DNA from: Nocardia sp. NBC_00565 | GTDB taxonomy: Bacteria; Actinomycetota; Actinomycetes; Mycobacteriales; Mycobacteriaceae | Direction of reading: 5' to 3' | NCBI RefSeq assembly: GCF_036345915.1 | Contig: NZ_CP107785.1 | Span: 4,960,001 to 5,024,000, forward strand | Length of the DNA stretch: 64,000 nt | In this document: positions 62,801 to 64,000 of the stretch, piece after piece | Layout: the number at the start of each line of letters is the position of its first letter | Position numbering within the stretch: position 1 is the first letter of the stretch | The notes under the pieces: generated by a model | The model's input: the letters and a program-made list of their open reading frames with translations, nothing else | The model's database searches: none | What the model was told of the DNA's origin: nothing | Translations under genes and position numbers: made by a program

Positions 62801-63829
62801 TGCCTCGGACTCCAGCAGCCCTTCCTTACGCGCCTCATCTTGCGAGCGCTCCGCCTCCAGGCCTTCTATCTGCTCTTCGGTCTCCTTTTTCCGCTGTGCG
62901 ACGGACTCGTATTCTTCGGCGGACTTCTTGGCTGCGTTCGACAGTCTGTCCAGCTCGGTCGTCGCGGAAATGAGCGCTGCCGCACCCGCCCGCAGGACCC
63001 GCTGGGCGTAGGTTTTCTGCTGGCGGGCGAGCGTGCGGGTGGCGCCGACCTCTTCTGCCAGCCGAGTGAGCCGTTCCCGTTGGGCATCCAGCCGTTCGAA
63101 ACCCTCTGCCAGATCGGCGATCTCGTCCTGCCCGAGCGGCGGCAAGGCACGCGACAGCAAGGTCGACAGCAATGCGGGATCGAGCCGTTGCGACAGCTTC
63201 GGAGTCCGCAGCTGGAGCATCGCGGTGATGAGCGCGTCGTAGCGTTGCTCGTTCAAGGTCGGGAAGAGCGCCGAGCGGATTTCGTCGCGATAGTCGCCCG
63301 CGTTGCCGTGGACGGTACCGCGCGTGCCGAGCCGCTCCTCCAACGCCGTGCGGGTCAGCGGCCGTCCGTCGGTGGTCAGTGTCAGGCCGTCGCCGATGCG
63401 CAGATCCGTGGTGAAGTAGTCGGGGTGGACGGTGGTGGTGTGGCTGCTGGCCTGCAGACGCGCACCGCAGGTGAACCACCGCTCCGGATCTCCTGGCAGT
63501 CGGAATTCCAACCAGACGTAGCCGACTCGGGTGGTACCGGTTGCGCCCTCTCCCATCAGGTTCCAGTGCATGGTCCGCTCGCCGGTGCCGAAGGTGGAGA
63601 GGCGATTGGCACGCAGGTTCGCGTCGAACAGGAACGGCAGCAACAGTTCCAGCGCTTTGGACTTGCCGCTGCCGTTCGGTCCACGCAGCAGCAGCCGGCC
63701 CTGGTGGAACTCGAAGACCTCGTCGTAGTACCGCCAGACATTGAGAATGCCTGCGCGAGAAGGGATCCACCGCACCGGGCGCTCATCGTCCGCGTCGGCC
63801 ATGGGGCGGGGCAACGCAGTCACGGTCAT
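59807..63829 (-). CDS. jetC: JetC, SMC-like ATPase of Wadjet type II (TIGR02680)
   Basis: The protein has 1,340 residues from ATG 63829, overlapping the JetB stop. Walker A is LLRGPNGSGKSKALELLLPF near 48-62. Long coiled coils cover about 290-500 and 700-1000, with a hinge-like globular part with DAWVGPRGEVVGHDVF near 630-660. The C-terminal head has ABC signature LSGGEKAIALHLP near 1235 and Walker B RVILLDEVFVGVD near 1272. Wadjet complexes (JetABCD) recognise and cleave circular plasmids and hinder transformation; JetC is the MukB/SMC-like motor. TIGR02680 is the type II JetC. Length and motifs are complete. Confidence 0.93.
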   Translation of the reverse strand: MTVTALPRPMADADDERPVRWIPSRAGILNVWRYYDEVFEFHQGRLLLRGPNGSGKSKALELLLPFLFDANLRANRLSTFGTGERTMHWNLMGEGATGTTRVGYVWLEFRLPGDPERWFTCGARLQASSHTTTVHPDYFTTDLRIGDGLTLTTDGRPLTRTALEERLGTRGTVHGNAGDYRDEIRSALFPTLNEQRYDALITAMLQLRTPKLSQRLDPALLSTLLSRALPPLGQDEIADLAEGFERLDAQRERLTRLAEEVGATRTLARQQKTYAQRVLRAGAAALISATTELDRLSNAAKKSAEEYESVAQRKKETEEQIEGLEAERSQDEARKEGLLESEAYKQGQELDRLRRDTVKAQSRAADIRRDATSYRNGAQDDVSKYQVAVAAVQGQARIVDGLATETEQAAARVGMSSVYEEISAALDTDRPRSLLRGAVRGRRDQIGATVLALEAHERAVTLRGQAERDLDLAREGYTDAEAARIAAAEGRERALEDLRIGLREWVGRCRELGFLDPEALADMADSESAVAEAVNAAASTVLEEISKQETLCESAVTTARGEREELVAERVRLSDEQDILPVAPHWRTTDREHLSGAPLWRLVDFADDISESAQAGIEAALEASGLLDAWVGPRGEVVGHDVFADPAVLAPMSGRSLADVLVPLPDTVIATSVVRRLLSTIAFDDRLPTGAVVAVGADGAWRTGNLTGSWHKEQPAFVGALTRQRARERRIRELDQQIAEYDIMLARLADDLQALSARRQAVRAERGAKPGHDELTTAQLLLTRAESDLAAADGVVRQRVDDVSVREHAVKTALLELSSLAAENGLPTARGALDRVAEALDTFCGQAEGWLDAHGDLRSASSSAEFLAEQARRSTGLAEQRENEAAAAEDEHRQLTAKLDAIEGAVGLDYLGVLDQINDLRTRIGELVDGIRVAGLKVNDLAEELGRLGSQRITDAKAHEIAEAARDTVAQRFRHMAAGVFPADSEITDLTTFQNTLTGSEGVRAALEAARLVAAAWPTIPHAPANLGEALRRLADSVHDCRTALSSRADLDLETDEDIQVFTAVVDGVRVGAAELLHILRTEADQAEHEITEQERQLFDQTLTGDTRRHLAARIRQANELVDGMNARLERVRTASNVAVRLVWQIAPDLPPGTKAARDLLLKDPVRLTETDHQSLHRFLRDRIEEAKADDTATSWEQQLAQVFDYTAWHRFVVKVDRGNGEGWQLLTKKLHGALSGGEKAIALHLPLFAAVAAHYQAAPEAPRVILLDEVFVGVDTTNRGQIFALLSALDLDLVLTSDHEWCTYAELSGIGIHQILTGDGDDAVTTARFTWDGHDLHAD

Positions 63830-64000
63830 GACGGCGACTCCTCGATGGTGTCGTGATTGTTGGTGTCGGAGGTCCGCACACCGCTCACGCGGTAGCGCGC
63901 CGCTGCGGGCAGCGGTATCACCAGCCCCGATGCGGTGGTGCGTACGAGACCGAAGGCCGACAGCGTGGCGATCGAGTCGGATACGAGCTGGCGGATGCCG
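63826..64000 (-). CDS. jetB: JetB of Wadjet type II (TIGR02678), C-terminal end
   Basis: The minus-strand frame is open to the window edge and ends with TGA at 63826-63828, overlapping the JetC start by ATGA. The last 57 residues (GIRQLVSDSIATLSAFGLVR, VIPLPAAARYRV) fit the C-terminus of TIGR02678, the MukE-like kleisin partner, which ends in ARYR and lies directly before TIGR02680 in Wadjet type II. JetA should follow beyond the window edge. Confidence 0.75.
   Translation of the reverse strand, partial: GIRQLVSDSIATLSAFGLVRTTASGLVIPLPAAARYRVSGVRTSDTNNHDTIEESPS

Noticed and set aside
62051..63856. 601-codon open frame opposite jetC
   Set aside because: JetC carries Walker A, signature and Walker B; the opposite frame has no motif.
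1..64000. tRNA, rRNA, integrase, transposase or attachment sites
   Set aside because: None could be recognised by reading; a tRNAscan or ISfinder search would be needed to exclude small ones.

Overview
The window is a high-GC actinobacterial chromosome segment, most likely from a Nocardia or close relative in the Mycobacteriales. The evidence is conserved synteny with the Mycobacterium tuberculosis block Rv2864c-Rv2867c-Rv2868c-Rv2869c-Rv2870c (penicillin-binding lipoprotein, GNAT, ispG, rip1, dxr) plus a DUF2631 gene, an Rv0958/Rv0959-type ATPase and VWA pair, a nitrobindin like Rv2717c, two DUF4254 genes, an Scr1/DUF5753 regulator and an EmbR-like SARP. These family names come from reading the translated motifs. 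No database search was run.

Layout. (1) 1-3.1 kb: end of a phosphonate (probably 2-aminoethylphosphonate) cluster of FAD oxidoreductase, phosphonatase-like hydrolase and substrate-binding lipoprotein, followed by an ABC ATPase gene that an apparent in-frame deletion has joined to the tail of the permease gene, so the transporter looks dead. (2) 3.1-22.5 kb: mixed genes, including a MoxR/VWA pair, a 1,092-aa kinase-NTPase-TPR-LuxR regulator, an orphan Scr1 regulator with a palindrome upstream, two ABC-2 permeases without an adjacent ATPase, an ImmA/IrrE-like protease, an SDR/HxlR divergent pair, a probable iron box between a TIGR03118 lipoprotein and a nitrobindin, a protein with the Coq4 metal motif, and an EmbR-like regulator. 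(3) 22.6-31.4 kb: core block with cell wall, isoprenoid and intramembrane protease genes. (4) 31.6-38.8 kb: ECF sigma operon, proline-rich protein, stand-alone trpF, small secreted or unknown genes, and a coupled four-gene operon divergent from an XRE regulator.

(5) 38.8-64 kb is a defence island. On the minus strand, three coupled genes encode a helicase-DUF1998-nuclease fusion, an SNF2-like helicase and an Eco57I-type adenine methylase. This is a composite related to class 1 DISARM and to Druantia DruE, but without the phospholipase-D gene. Upstream on the same strand are a CysQ/inositol-monophosphatase-type phosphatase and an unknown protein, translationally coupled to each other. A UvrD-type helicase is divergent from them. 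Next come an RHH antitoxin with a broken PIN toxin, an intact AbiEi/AbiEii system with a perfect 9-bp inverted repeat at its promoter, a Clp-N remnant, a Fic protein, and a Wadjet type II locus (JetC whole, JetB end) with no JetD at the usual place.

Degraded genes (methyltransferase stub, fused ABC gene, vapC, Clp-N, helicase tail fragment, ORF at 38.3 kb) mark repeated insertion and deletion. No tRNA, rRNA, CRISPR, integrase or transposase was recognised.
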